DNA of 64,000 nt, taken from contig NZ_FUZT01000010.1 of NCBI RefSeq assembly GCF_900167445.1, positions 160,677-224,676 of the forward strand, given 5' to 3'. The DNA is from Maledivibacter halophilus (GTDB taxonomy: Bacteria; Bacillota; Clostridia; Peptostreptococcales; Caminicellaceae). A model generated the notes under the pieces. It was not told the origin of the DNA. It saw only the letters and a program-made list of their open reading frames with translations, and did not search any database. This document shows positions 56,085 through 64,000 of the stretch, in pieces (positions within the stretch are counted from its first letter, which is position 1; every line of letters begins with the position of its first letter). The position numbers and the translations under genes were made by a program.

Positions 56085-56606
56085 TTATACCCCCTTACTT
56101 TCGTTTTCCTTGATTTCTCTAATAATCTTTCTTGCCTTATCCGGTGTAAGATTTCCATAGGTTTCTCCATCGATCATCATAACGGGAGATAAACTGCAGC
56201 ATCCAAGACAGGCAACATTTTCTAATGTGAATAAATTATCCTCTGTTGTTTCACCTTCTTTAATGTTTAGCTCATCACAAACGGCCTCTTCAATAGCTTT
56301 TGAACCATTTACATGACATGCAGTACCTTGACAAAGCATAATAATGTGTTTTCCAACGGCATCTAATCTAAACTGAGTATAAAAAGTTGCTACACCATAT
56401 ACCTTAGCAGGTTTTACACCTATTTCCCCGGCTATATAATCTAAAACTTCCATAGGCAAATAATTGTAAATTTCCTGTACTTCTTGAAGAACACTGATTA
56501 ATGTTCCTTTTGTTCCCTTATATTTACTTACTATAGGTGCTAATTTTTCAAAATCAACTTGCATTTCTTTTGCATTTTCATTTTCTTTGCCACAACAACA
56601 ACTCAT
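56085..56606 (-). CDS. NuoE-like [2Fe-2S] subunit (StnA-like)
   Basis: 173 residues from the ATG at 56606 (GAGAGGAGTGG upstream). A cysteine-rich start MSCCCGKENE is followed by a helical bundle and the thioredoxin-like [2Fe-2S] domain with CQGTACHVNGS and CLGCCSLSPVMM. It is the first gene of the three-gene operon. The nearest upstream regulatory element is a glycine riboswitch about 500 bp away. Confidence 0.92.
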   Translation of the reverse strand: MSCCCGKENENAKEMQVDFEKLAPIVSKYKGTKGTLISVLQEVQEIYNYLPMEVLDYIAGEIGVKPAKVYGVATFYTQFRLDAVGKHIIMLCQGTACHVNGSKAIEEAVCDELNIKEGETTEDNLFTLENVACLGCCSLSPVMMIDGETYGNLTPDKARKIIREIKENESKGV

Positions 56607-57090
56607 TTTTTCCACTCCTCTCAATATTTAGTACGAAGCTATAGCTATATAATAAAGCCTAAGGACATCAAGCCCTTGTATTTAAACAAAATCCAATTTT
56701 TTGAAATGCTCTATATATGAATTAAATGTAATAGATATTTCTAATTTCGATTATATATTAATCATGATTATGTTGTTTGTAAAATTTTATAATAGTTGAC
56801 TGAGTTAAAGACCAACAAAATTATTTAATTGGCAAAATCCTTTTATTTACTCAGAACTATTAATTCGTATACTTTTTTTAATTAAATACATCTAATACCA
56901 AGTAGTATTTTTATCTACATTTCAACATCTATTATATACCTATTATATAAACTTTGAAAAGTATAAATATGAAAACTCATAACATTATTAAAAGTTTATA
57001 GTTTAACAAATTTGAGTAAAATGTAGAAAAGTTAATTATTTTCTTTAAAGTCTATTTTGTCTATCAATATTTTTATCTGCATATCCTATC
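56607..57090. other. long AT-rich leader before the transhydrogenase operon
   Basis: About 485 bp with no convincing gene. On the minus strand there are promoter-like pairs: TTGTTG with TATTAT spaced 18 bp (near 56817-56788), and TTGATG with TATAGC spaced 16 bp (near 56672-56645). If one is real, the operon need not depend on the riboswitch upstream. Confidence 0.4.
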
Positions 57091-57314
57091 AAAAAAAGAA
57101 TACGAATAACATAATAGTCATTCATACTCCTCTGTCTCTTTGCCTGAGAGATTCTACATTTCTAAAGATATAATGTATTGCTCCTTCGGCGCCATTTAGG
57201 TCTTTCCAGAGTCCCATCAGATAGCGATCCTTTTGCCTGAAAGATTCTATATAGATTTGACAAACTATATATTGCTTCTTCGGCTACCTAGAAGGTATCT
57301 CTCACTACCATCAT
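57091..57314 (-). promoter_or_regulatory. tandem glycine riboswitch with terminator
   Basis: Read on the minus strand, aptamer 1 (57314 to about 57225) shows GTGAGAGATACC, AGCCGAAGAAGCAA and TCTTTCAGGCAAAAGGATCGC. Aptamer 2 (about 57222-57129) shows GACTCTGG, GGCGCCGAAGGAGCAA and ATCTCTCAGGCAAAGAGAC with closing CAGAG. A 10-bp hairpin (57120-57129 with 57098-57107) with seven T follows at once, an expression platform for transcription control. No gcv or glycine-transport gene follows; the next gene in this direction is the NuoE-like one. Confidence 0.93.
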
Positions 57315-57597
57315 ATGGATATTTATAAATTTTTTAAATATATTTATAAATGTCTATTGACATTATTTATCTTATCATGTTTTTCAAAAAATTTCAACAT
57401 ATGTAACAACATAAAGCACAACAATAATCTGTATATTTAGATGAATAATAATTACACTATAGGTCATTAGTTGGCTATATATCAACATTAGTTCTAAGTT
57501 CCTAAAAATCATAACATAGGACCACATCAAATAAATGTTAATTTTCATAAAAAAAGGTAATATAGTCATCCTTTATATCTTTAATAATATGTTTAAA

Positions 57598-58131
57598 TTA
57601 AGAAAATACTACTCTACACACAATGACAGAAGCAATAACCCCTGCTACATGGGCTATCATAGCACATGTTAATGTATGTCTTGATTTTTTTATTCCTATA
57701 GCTCCAAAATATACTGCCATGGTATAAAATATTGTTTCTGACGATCCCATCATAGTGGAAGCAATTCTTCCAATAAGAGAATCTGGTCCATATGTATTCA
57801 CCAAATCCTTTACCATAGCCAGTGATCCACTACCTGAAATGGGCTTTAGAATAGCTAAAGGAATTACCTCCTTTGGAAGTCCAATTAATCTTCCCGGTAT
57901 AAAAAGCATTTGTGAAAATGCCTCTAATGCTCCTGATTCCCTAAATATTCCTATTGCCAAGAATATAGCTATAAGATAGGGCATTATTTTAATAGCTGTT
58001 TTAAAGCCCTCTGCTGCTCCCTCTACAAAGGTATCATAAAGTTTAATTCCTTTAATATATCCATGGACTAATATTATGGTTATCATAAGAGGAATTGCTG
58101 TTATTGAAATTATACTCAATATTTTGTACAT
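57598..58131 (-). CDS. spmB: spore maturation protein B
   Basis: 177 residues, five to six membrane segments, nucleoside-recognition (Gate) domain. Motifs GAAEGFKTAIKIMPYLIAIF and KPISGSGSLAMVKDL are characteristic. Starts 4 bp after spmA. In Bacillus the pair is needed for full dehydration of the spore core. Its presence supports a spore former. Confidence 0.94.
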   Translation of the reverse strand: MYKILSIISITAIPLMITIILVHGYIKGIKLYDTFVEGAAEGFKTAIKIMPYLIAIFLAIGIFRESGALEAFSQMLFIPGRLIGLPKEVIPLAILKPISGSGSLAMVKDLVNTYGPDSLIGRIASTMMGSSETIFYTMAVYFGAIGIKKSRHTLTCAMIAHVAGVIASVIVCRVVFS

Positions 58132-58135
58132 ATAT

Positions 58136-58708
58136 CTACTTCCCCTCCATTAGCTTACAGGCGGTAATTCCTACTATAGTAGATATGGCAGTTGCTATTA
58201 AGGCTGTAGATATTATTTCCGTGGCATTTAATGAACCTGCATCGGCCCTCACCTTTAAAACAGTAAGAGGTATTAGTTGTATTGATGACATATTGATTAC
58301 TAAAAACATAGCCATGGCATTAGTCGCTGTATCCTTTTTATTATTCAATGTCTGTAATTCTTCCATGGCCTTTAGTCCCAGAGCCGTAGCAGAATTCCCT
58401 GCACCAAACATATTAGCCACCATATTCATTATAATTGCTGAACCTGCAGGATGATTTTTAGGTATGTCTGGAAATATAAATCTCAATATGGGGTTAAGGA
58501 CTTTCCCAAGGCTTTTTATCAGTCCAGACCTTTCTGCTATTTTCATAAGTCCAAGCCAAGTGGCCATTATTCCTGTTAGCCCTATTGCAAAGGCCACAGC
58601 TTCTCCAGTATTTTTTATAACCACATTATTCACCATATTTAATTTTCCATTTAGAATACCAAATATTATTCCTAGAGCAATCATGAAAAACCAAATAGTA
58701 TTTATCAT
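58136..58708 (-). CDS. spmA: spore maturation protein A
   Basis: 190 residues, about five membrane segments, Gate domain with GLTGIMATWLGLMKIAERSGL and MNMVANMFGAGNSATALGLKAMEEL. First gene of the spmAB pair. GAGGGGG ribosome site precedes the ATG. The promoter, probably a sporulation sigma factor type, was not resolved. Confidence 0.95.
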   Translation of the reverse strand: MINTIWFFMIALGIIFGILNGKLNMVNNVVIKNTGEAVAFAIGLTGIMATWLGLMKIAERSGLIKSLGKVLNPILRFIFPDIPKNHPAGSAIIMNMVANMFGAGNSATALGLKAMEELQTLNNKKDTATNAMAMFLVINMSSIQLIPLTVLKVRADAGSLNATEIISTALIATAISTIVGITACKLMEGK

Positions 58709-58932
58709 TTTTCCCCCTCGAGATAAAAGTCTCTACTATTAGACATTGTCCTACTAAACATACTCTCATATGTTCTACATTATATGATTTCAAGATTCTA
58801 AATATTATAGAAAATGTAATATTTAATAGGATATTTTTCTATTGAATTATATATGCTGTTATGATACAAATAGATGTAGATAGTTATATATTTACACCCA
58901 TAAAATTTTAGATGAAAAAAGGATGTGATTAT

Positions 58933-59346
58933 ATGGTGGAGACAAAGCTTGGACCAATTTTAAACAGCTTAAAAGAGAGCACTATTGAAAAGCTTGATAT
59001 AAATGTCCCAAAGGATAAAATTTCTATAGATGTTAAAGTCCACAGAAATACTACCGATAAAGTAAAAATAGTTTTTGAGGAGGTTTTTTCTTTTTACTTT
59101 ATTAATGAAGAGAATAATATGAGCAAAAAATCTTGTTTTGACTATACCAAACTCAATTCTATAGGTTTTTATGAAAATGGAGTAGGAGAATTTGCAAGCT
59201 TTGATTGTCCTGATGATGAGATAACTGAAAAAGATGTTTCTTTACCTAATTTTGCATTAGACCTTTTAGATTCCTCTATATTCATTGAAGCTAGAAGCAT
59301 AAAGATAAATGATAAAAATTTTAGAGTTGGATATCCAAGTATATAG
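58933..59346 (+). CDS. conserved hypothetical protein
   Basis: 137 residues from the ATG at 58933, which has AAGGA 9 bp upstream; an ATG 21 bp earlier has no site. The protein is soluble, acidic and beta-rich by pattern (KISIDVKVHRNTTDKVKIVFEEV, FASFDCPDDEITEKDV), without signal or membrane segments. It is monocistronic, followed by a large terminator. I recognise no family. Confidence 0.65.
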   Translation: MVETKLGPILNSLKESTIEKLDINVPKDKISIDVKVHRNTTDKVKIVFEEVFSFYFINEENNMSKKSCFDYTKLNSIGFYENGVGEFASFDCPDDEITEKDVSLPNFALDLLDSSIFIEARSIKINDKNFRVGYPSI

Positions 59347-59469
59347 ATATTGCAAAACATTTGTGAAAATGTTTTAAAGTTCTAATTTATAATTGGTAAG
59401 TTCTAAGTCTTAATGAGTCTCAGAAGTGAAATAAACATTGTAAATAGTAATAGAATAGAGTGTTAATTC

Positions 59470-59511
59470 CACAAGATAAAGGTAAAGTCTAGGCTTTACC
59501 TTTATCTTGTG
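59470..59511. terminator. bidirectional terminator
   Basis: A perfect 18-bp stem (59470-59487 with 59494-59511) with a 6-nt loop between two convergent genes. Confidence 0.85.
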
Positions 59512-59535
59512 ACCTTGTAATCTAAAACATCTATT

Positions 59536-60042
59536 CTATTCTTTAATATAACTTGCCACTATTTCTCCATAATAGAGGACATGGAAATCACTGTCAGAAT
59601 ATTTGGCTTCTTTTATTTTTTTGTCTAGATTTCCTGGCTCCATAGCCTGCTTATAAACTATTTTACATTCATAATGAAGATCGCACTGGTCAATTATTGG
59701 AGTATCTACCACTTTACCCTTTTTAGGTGTTAGATTACATTCCTTAAACTTATCAATCTCTCTCTTTGATTTTGTTCCACAGATAGATAACTCTTTTTTC
59801 ATATCTTTGGTAAGAGGTAGACTCACAGTAAATTCATCTGTCTTTTCAATGAGTTCATATGTGTATCTAGAGTATCTTACAGCCACCATAAATATAGGCT
59901 TATTCCATATATAACCTACACTTCCCCAGCCAATAGTCATGGTATTTAATTCATCTTTAGCCTTTACAGTAAGAAAAGCTCCTTTTTGCAGCTGATTTAA
60001 CATTTCCTTTGACATTTCATTATAAGCTATGTCTTTGAACAT
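59536..60042 (-). CDS. flavin reductase-like FMN-binding protein (flavoredoxin type)
   Basis: 168 residues, about the size of small flavin reductase-domain proteins. The FMN-binding split-barrel appears as NTMTIGWGSVGYIWNKPIFMVAVRYSRYTYELIEKTDEFTVS split over residues 32-73. It probably moves electrons between NAD(P)H or a ferredoxin and flavin partners in the cytoplasm. It is monocistronic and convergent with the hypothetical gene. Confidence 0.88.
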   Translation of the reverse strand: MFKDIAYNEMSKEMLNQLQKGAFLTVKAKDELNTMTIGWGSVGYIWNKPIFMVAVRYSRYTYELIEKTDEFTVSLPLTKDMKKELSICGTKSKREIDKFKECNLTPKKGKVVDTPIIDQCDLHYECKIVYKQAMEPGNLDKKIKEAKYSDSDFHVLYYGEIVASYIKE

Positions 60043-60303
60043 AAAAGCACCCCCAAATATTTTTATAACTTTTAAAGCCTTGCAAACTCATTAAAGATCA
60101 ATCCTACTTATCCTTATAAAATCTAGCCTATTATAATTATACACATTAATAGCACTAAAATAATCAAATTTTAACAATTTTACTCTAATAATTTTAGGAC
60201 AAAAACTACTATTTTTCAAAAGCTTGCATATATTTTAATAGAACTGCAATATAGAAATTTAGGTTAATTTATTAACTTGTTTAGTTTTTGGGAGGTGTAT
60301 TAA

Positions 60304-60663
60304 ATGTTTAATTTTATTAAGAGGAGAGAATTAAAGGCTAGAAAAAAAGGGTTCTCTAAAGGTATAACTATAGGTGCTGTAATTGGAAGTATAATGGGAG
60401 GACTTACGGGTATATTAACGGCTCCCGATTCAGGTGAAAATACCCGTAAAAAGCTTCAGGAAAATGCAGAAGAGCTTAAAAATAATCTTGAAAATGATTT
60501 AATGGAAGCAAAGGATAAAGTAAATAATGAAATTGCCCAGTCAATCGAATGGCTCAGGAAGGAAATTTCTGAAGCTAAAGGTATATTTAAAAAAGAAAAT
60601 CCCAAGTACAAAGATGAAACAAGTAGCGACCTTCAAGAAGCTCCTGAAAAAAATTCACTATGA
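60304..60663 (+). CDS. YtxH-domain membrane protein
   Basis: 119 residues. A basic start (FIKRRELKARKKGFSKG), one glycine-rich membrane segment (ITIGAVIGSIMGGLTGILTAP) with the YtxH signature GILTAPDSGENTRKKL, then a coiled coil. Strong GGGAGGTG site. Members are small stress-associated envelope proteins. It is followed by a DUF948 protein, a pairing common in Firmicutes. Confidence 0.9.
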   Translation: MFNFIKRRELKARKKGFSKGITIGAVIGSIMGGLTGILTAPDSGENTRKKLQENAEELKNNLENDLMEAKDKVNNEIAQSIEWLRKEISEAKGIFKKENPKYKDETSSDLQEAPEKNSL

Positions 60664-60758
60664 GAACTACCATAAAAAAGGAAAAAGCATATGCTTGTAG
60701 AATTAATATATAAAGATAAAAAAATTCAAAAGACAAACTATATTAATGGAGTGATTTT

Positions 60759-61160
60759 ATGAATGAGATAACTATTTCCCTTAGTGACCTAGGACTCATG
60801 CTTTTGTGGGTGGCGCTGCTCGTATTAATTTTTTATTTAATATTGGTGCTTAAAAAGTTTCATGAAACTATAAAGGAAGTAAAACAGATTTTGTCAATCA
60901 ATAAGGAACATATTGAAAAAACCTTAACGGAAATGCCTTCTATTGCTAAAAATATTGATGAAATAACCGGAGAAGTATCCCATGATGTAAAATCTGTTAG
61001 AGATACTATAGATATAATAACTGAAAAAAGCGGCTCTGCTGCAAAATCACTGGAGGATACCGATAGTATAATAAAGGGTATTACTTCTATTATTCAAATG
61101 ACTTTGTTTATTAAGAACTTCTGGGAAAAAAACTTTAGTAAGAAAAAGAGGGTACTTTAA
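60759..61160 (+). CDS. DUF948 membrane protein
   Basis: 133 residues. One N-terminal membrane segment (LGLMLLWVALLVLIFYLILVL) then a long helical, coiled-coil region (KKFHETIKEVKQILSINKEHIEKTL). This matches DUF948, a partner of YtxH proteins in general-stress loci. It lies 95 bp after the YtxH gene and is followed by a terminator. Confidence 0.87.
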   Translation: MNEITISLSDLGLMLLWVALLVLIFYLILVLKKFHETIKEVKQILSINKEHIEKTLTEMPSIAKNIDEITGEVSHDVKSVRDTIDIITEKSGSAAKSLEDTDSIIKGITSIIQMTLFIKNFWEKNFSKKKRVL

Positions 61161-61215
61161 GTTCTTATTATAAAATGTTTTATAGATATTCTAGTAAAAT
61201 AATTAATTTATCCGC

Positions 61216-61252
61216 AAAAGGAAAATTCTTAAAATATAAGAGTTTTCCTTTT
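61216..61252 (+). terminator. terminator after the YtxH-DUF948 pair
   Basis: Outer arms AAAAGGAAAA (61216-61225) and TTTTCCTTTT (61243-61252), with inner TCTT/AAGA pairing, 55 bp after the DUF948 stop. Confidence 0.75.
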
Positions 61253-61320
61253 ATATTTTAGTTTTTTAAAAACATATATCTCTCTTCATCTGTGAACATA
61301 TAAGAATTAATATTTAGTTA

Positions 61321-61360
61321 AGAAACTTGCATAAATCCAATTTCCTCAATTATATCTATT
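61321..61360. repeat. short palindromic repeat R3, copy e (partial)
   Basis: On the minus strand ATAATTGAGGAAATTGGATT and then TATGCAAGTTTCT, shorter in the middle than copy c. It lies between the DUF948 and thermonuclease genes. Confidence 0.5.
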
Positions 61361-61449
61361 TTACTCCGTACAAATGTTTGGTATACTATTAAATATGTAA
61401 TAATTTTATATCCGACATCATAGCTTTTAGCTGCCTAAGGGAGGATACA

Positions 61450-62205
61450 ATGAAAAAAATATTTTTTCTAATAATTATAGCACTATTACTTTTTCTTGTT
61501 TTACCAGATTTTATACCTGAAGAATCTTCTTCAATGGCAAATAATAACTCATCAGAATTTTTTACTAAAATTAAAGATATATCATTCAAGATAAAGGATA
61601 GTATAGGTGGTCATTTTACAGAAGAAGATAGAGATCAGTTAAAGAAAGACCTTTCTAATTTAATATATAAACTTCGTAATATTATCACTAAGGAAGAAAT
61701 GGCTAATATCAAGGAGCGAGCCGTTGATCTTGTAAAGGAGATTAATAATTCCCTATGGAATAATCTTGGTGATTCCGATTATGAGCGAGCTATTGTTAAA
61801 AGAGTGGTTGATGGAGATACTATTGAAGTCATTTTAAATGGTTTAGAGGAAAAAATAAGGTTAATAGGTGTAAATACCCCTGAAAGCGTTGGAAAATATA
61901 AAAATAATCCCCAGGTCTTCGGAAAGAATGCCAGCAGCTTTACAAAGGCTTCTTTATTGGGTAAGGTTATTTATCTCGAAAAAGATGTTGGGGATAAGGA
62001 TAAATATGGTCGTCTTCTAAGATATGTATGGCTGACCGACCCCTCCACTGGAAATTTACAAGAGGATATGTTTAATGCCATATTGCTTAAGGAAGGCTAT
62101 GGCAGTATCATGACTATACAGCCTAATGTAAAGTATCAAAAAATTTTTTTAAAGCTTGAAAGGGAAGCCAGAGAAAACAATAGAGGGCTTTGGCAATTTA
62201 AGTAA
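61450..62205 (+). CDS. secreted or membrane-anchored thermonuclease (SNase family)
   Basis: 251 residues. An N-terminal hydrophobic segment (IFFLIIIALLLFLVLPDF) acts as signal or anchor. A charged helical spacer (about 20-105) then leads to the SNase domain with VKRVVDGDTIEV (Ca-binding Asp), KIRLIGVNTPESV (catalytic Arg), KYGRLLRYVWL and ENNRGLWQF. It hydrolyses extracellular DNA and RNA. The spacer, unusual in length, may hold the domain away from the membrane. The released nucleotides could feed the nucleoside importer encoded elsewhere in the window. Confidence 0.92.
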   Translation: MKKIFFLIIIALLLFLVLPDFIPEESSSMANNNSSEFFTKIKDISFKIKDSIGGHFTEEDRDQLKKDLSNLIYKLRNIITKEEMANIKERAVDLVKEINNSLWNNLGDSDYERAIVKRVVDGDTIEVILNGLEEKIRLIGVNTPESVGKYKNNPQVFGKNASSFTKASLLGKVIYLEKDVGDKDKYGRLLRYVWLTDPSTGNLQEDMFNAILLKEGYGSIMTIQPNVKYQKIFLKLEREARENNRGLWQFK

Positions 62206-62233
62206 TACAAAGGCGTATGAAAACGCCTTTGTA
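62206..62233 (+). terminator. thermonuclease terminator
   Basis: An 11-bp perfect stem TACAAAGGCGT with ACGCCTTTGTA and a 6-nt loop directly after the stop codon. Confidence 0.85.
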
Positions 62234-62327
62234 TTTGTAAGTTCTAAGTTCAAAGTCTTAAGGTTATTCTTTGGAATACTTAAAGCATGACAAAGGACCT
62301 TTAACTGTCACATATATTCTCTACCTC

Positions 62328-63143
62328 TTATTTTTTGCTAATTGGAAAATATATTTCTGTAACGAATTCCTTAGGACTGCATTTTGAACCTGGACCTTTT
62401 ATATATCTTTCATATGGAGGTTTTATGATTTCATAGTCATTTTCCTTAATCCAATCTAAAATAGCTGCGTACCCCTCTCCTATTTCACTATATGGTCCAA
62501 TAAATGTAGTATGGGCATAGGTTCCTCCATCAATTGTTCTTGTACTGATATCCTTAGTCTTATATTCACGATTTACAGGAACACATACCTCTATATCTGC
62601 ATTTTCGTGATCAAAGTCTTTATCATAATATATTGTCATACATTCACCAGTCACAGTTAATTCATATTTATGGATATTTTCAAAAACCTTTCCTATAAGA
62701 CTGCTTATATTATCCATAGACATTGTATCTCTTATACTGAGAACTGTAAATGGTTTCATTGTGTCTATTGTAATATTGAATTTTCTATTTGAAGCCACTA
62801 TATCATCTCCCTTCTCTAATAATTCAATCTCATCCTTCATTTCTATTAAAAGATATCTACTGTTACTTATTTCTTCTGTCAATTCTGAAATTTTTTCTTC
62901 CATTTTCCTTTTAAGATAACTTGGATTATCTTTTTCTAAAACTTCACGTATTTCCTCCAATGAAAATCTATACAACTTTAGCCTATTGATCAATAAAACG
63001 TCCTTTATCTGATTTTTAGAATAAAATCTATATCTATTTTCAGGATTAATATATTCTGGTTTAAGCAATCCTATTTTGTCATAATGTCTAAGCATTTTTG
63101 TAGATACCTTTCCAATCTTAGAAAATTCACCAATGGTATACAT
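62328..63143 (-). CDS. MerR family regulator with GyrI-like effector domain
   Basis: 271 residues. MerR helix-turn-helix (YTIGEFSKIGKVSTKMLRHYDKIGLLKPEYI), a dimerising coiled coil (about 75-120) and a GyrI-like ligand domain (about 125-271), the BmrR build that senses lipophilic or cationic drugs. The gene is preceded by a promoter with a 19-bp spacer, the hallmark of MerR targets, so it likely controls itself. No efflux gene is adjacent. Confidence 0.94.
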   Translation of the reverse strand: MYTIGEFSKIGKVSTKMLRHYDKIGLLKPEYINPENRYRFYSKNQIKDVLLINRLKLYRFSLEEIREVLEKDNPSYLKRKMEEKISELTEEISNSRYLLIEMKDEIELLEKGDDIVASNRKFNITIDTMKPFTVLSIRDTMSMDNISSLIGKVFENIHKYELTVTGECMTIYYDKDFDHENADIEVCVPVNREYKTKDISTRTIDGGTYAHTTFIGPYSEIGEGYAAILDWIKENDYEIIKPPYERYIKGPGSKCSPKEFVTEIYFPISKK

Positions 63144-63191
63144 ACTTACCTCCTGTATCGATACTTTTCCTTTACGAACTAGTTCAATTTC

Positions 63192-63222
63192 ATTATAAGC
63201 CTTCCCATAATAGTAAGGTCAA
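63192..63222 (-). promoter_or_regulatory. MerR-type promoter with 19-bp spacer
   Basis: On the minus strand TTGACC (63222-63217) and TATAAT (63197-63192) are separated by exactly 19 bp. The spacer carries the dyad CCTT...AAGG. It lies 49 bp before the MerR gene. Confidence 0.87.
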
Positions 63223-63245
63223 TAGAATTTTTAAAAATATAAATA

Positions 63246-63285
63246 AAAAAACAGAAGCTAATCAGAATATTAACTTCTGTTTTTT
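63246..63285. terminator. bidirectional terminator of the MtnX-like gene
   Basis: Perfect arms AAAAAACAGAAG-type (63246-63257) and CTTCTGTTTTTT-type (63274-63285), immediately after the stop codon. Confidence 0.88.
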
Positions 63286-63286
63286 A

Positions 63287-63922
63287 TTATTTTTGTAAAT
63301 AATCTATCACATCTTTGAAGCTGTCATATTTAATATATTCTATTTCCTTTTCATCACAATACTGGGCCAAATAGCTTTTAGCAAATAGCATATCAGCATT
63401 TTCCGCCACACATCTATCAGAATATCCATCACCTATGTATATGATTTTATCTGAGCTTTCCTTTAGTTTATTGTAAATTGAAGTTTTACATGTACCACAT
63501 TTCCCACAATCTTGTGATTTGTGGGGAAACTTTAAGTTGTATTCACCTTTATCATCAAAGAAAAAAATATTGCTGTAAATTTCCATATTATTTATTTTAT
63601 TTTTCTTTAGCACTGTCCTTATATTAAAATCAAAACCATCACTAACAATATATATATCATAGTTTCTTTTTCTACAAAACTCAATAAATCTAATAAAGTA
63701 ATCGTCAATCTCAATTTTTTCAAGAAAGCTCCTTAAAGTCTTCTCATCAAAGTCCATTAAATCAAAGAGCATTTGACTGCACTGCTGAGTAGATAATTCT
63801 CCATTAGACCATCTTTCATCTATGTTTTTCCAATCCCTGGTAACGAATTCATTAGCCACTGCCACACATGTATCTTGTTTTGTAATCGTTCCATCAAAAT
63901 CAATCATAATAGTTTTCTTCAT
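63287..63922 (-). CDS. HAD-IB family phosphatase, MtnX-like
   Basis: 211 residues. HAD motifs: DFDGTITKQD (Asp8, Asp10), VSDGFDF, Lys in KTSIYNKL and IGDGYSDRC. The cysteine cluster CGKCGTCK is typical of the MtnX group, where the enzyme dephosphorylates an intermediate of methylthioadenosine salvage. No other methionine-salvage gene is in this window, so it could serve another phosphate ester. The gene ends at a strong terminator. Confidence 0.87.
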   Translation of the reverse strand: MKKTIMIDFDGTITKQDTCVAVANEFVTRDWKNIDERWSNGELSTQQCSQMLFDLMDFDEKTLRSFLEKIEIDDYFIRFIEFCRKRNYDIYIVSDGFDFNIRTVLKKNKINNMEIYSNIFFFDDKGEYNLKFPHKSQDCGKCGTCKTSIYNKLKESSDKIIYIGDGYSDRCVAENADMLFAKSYLAQYCDEKEIEYIKYDSFKDVIDYLQK

Positions 63923-64000
63923 TTTAAAATCTCCTTTAAGTAAAAGCTCAAATCACCTATTGTAGTTAAAAATTAAATCTATTCACTATCAATTAGATAT

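Noticed and set aside
50726..56606. Bifurcating [FeFe] hydrogenase operon
   Set aside because: The NuoE and NuoF parts fit, but the third gene lacks an H-cluster domain and instead has GltD and NuoG-like domains.
57045..57125. Short frames starting in the riboswitch terminator (27 and 10 codons)
   Set aside because: Their starts lie within the terminator stem; better explained as RNA structure than as leader peptides, though a leader peptide cannot be excluded.
57384..57569. 61-codon minus-strand frame between spmB and the glycine riboswitch
   Set aside because: No ribosome site, Ile/Tyr-rich AT-driven composition.

Overview
The window comes from a low-GC, anaerobic, spore-forming Gram-positive bacterium of the class Clostridia, probably close to the Tissierellales. 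This rests on AT-rich intergenic DNA, strong AGGAGG ribosome sites with frequent TTG/GTG starts, a T-box Met-tRNA synthetase, RNase M5, spmA/spmB, an oxygen-sensitive radical-SAM sulfatase activase and a bifurcating-type flavin/iron-sulfur enzyme. No rRNA, tRNA, phage, CRISPR array or insertion sequence with a transposase was seen. About 50 protein genes are present, nearly all on the minus strand.

Region by region. 0-8.6 kb: edge of a conserved unknown gene, an orphan PAS histidine kinase, gpmI, and the conserved housekeeping set tatD - yabE-like (3D/G5) - rnmV - rsmA. 8.6-24.3 kb: a block between tatD and metG, genes that are neighbours in Bacillus. It holds a YfcC carrier plus M20 peptidase under a sigma-54 promoter and its enhancer-binding regulator, then a long operon: LacI regulator, ribokinase, BMP lipoprotein, ABC nucleoside importer, nucleoside hydrolase, M20 peptidase and GATase-like protein. 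24.3-26.9 kb: metG with a Met T-box leader. 27-32 kb: a DUF5610-like protein, an APC antiporter with a dimethylargininase-like enzyme, and a split ChrA pair. 32-41.5 kb: a sulfated-sugar system (ROK regulator and anSME on plus; RpiR regulator, GH4 phospho-glycosidase, PHP hydrolase, PTS IIBC and sulfatase on minus). 41.7-48 kb: an RpiR-controlled peptide or amide operon (ion-coupled carrier, nitrilase-type amidase, class A serine hydrolase, dipeptide epimerase, M20D amidohydrolase). 48-50.3 kb: a GGDEF-EAL protein. 50.7-56.6 kb: a NuoE/NuoF/GltD-NuoG operon like the Sporomusa-type Nfn transhydrogenase. 57.1-57.3 kb: a tandem glycine riboswitch without an adjacent classical target. 57.6-64 kb: spmB/spmA, a flavin reductase, YtxH and DUF948 envelope proteins, a thermonuclease, a MerR regulator and an MtnX-like phosphatase.

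The theme is scavenging: ribonucleosides, sulfated alpha-glucosides, cell-wall or protein dipeptides, methylated arginine and amidated compounds, each with its own regulator. Redox balance would be handled by the transhydrogenase.

Intergenic DNA carries several dispersed palindromic repeat families. One is about 190-235 bp with a conserved asymmetric core and has inserted into the metG leader. Another short one lies at the 3' ends of genes and supplies their stop codons.
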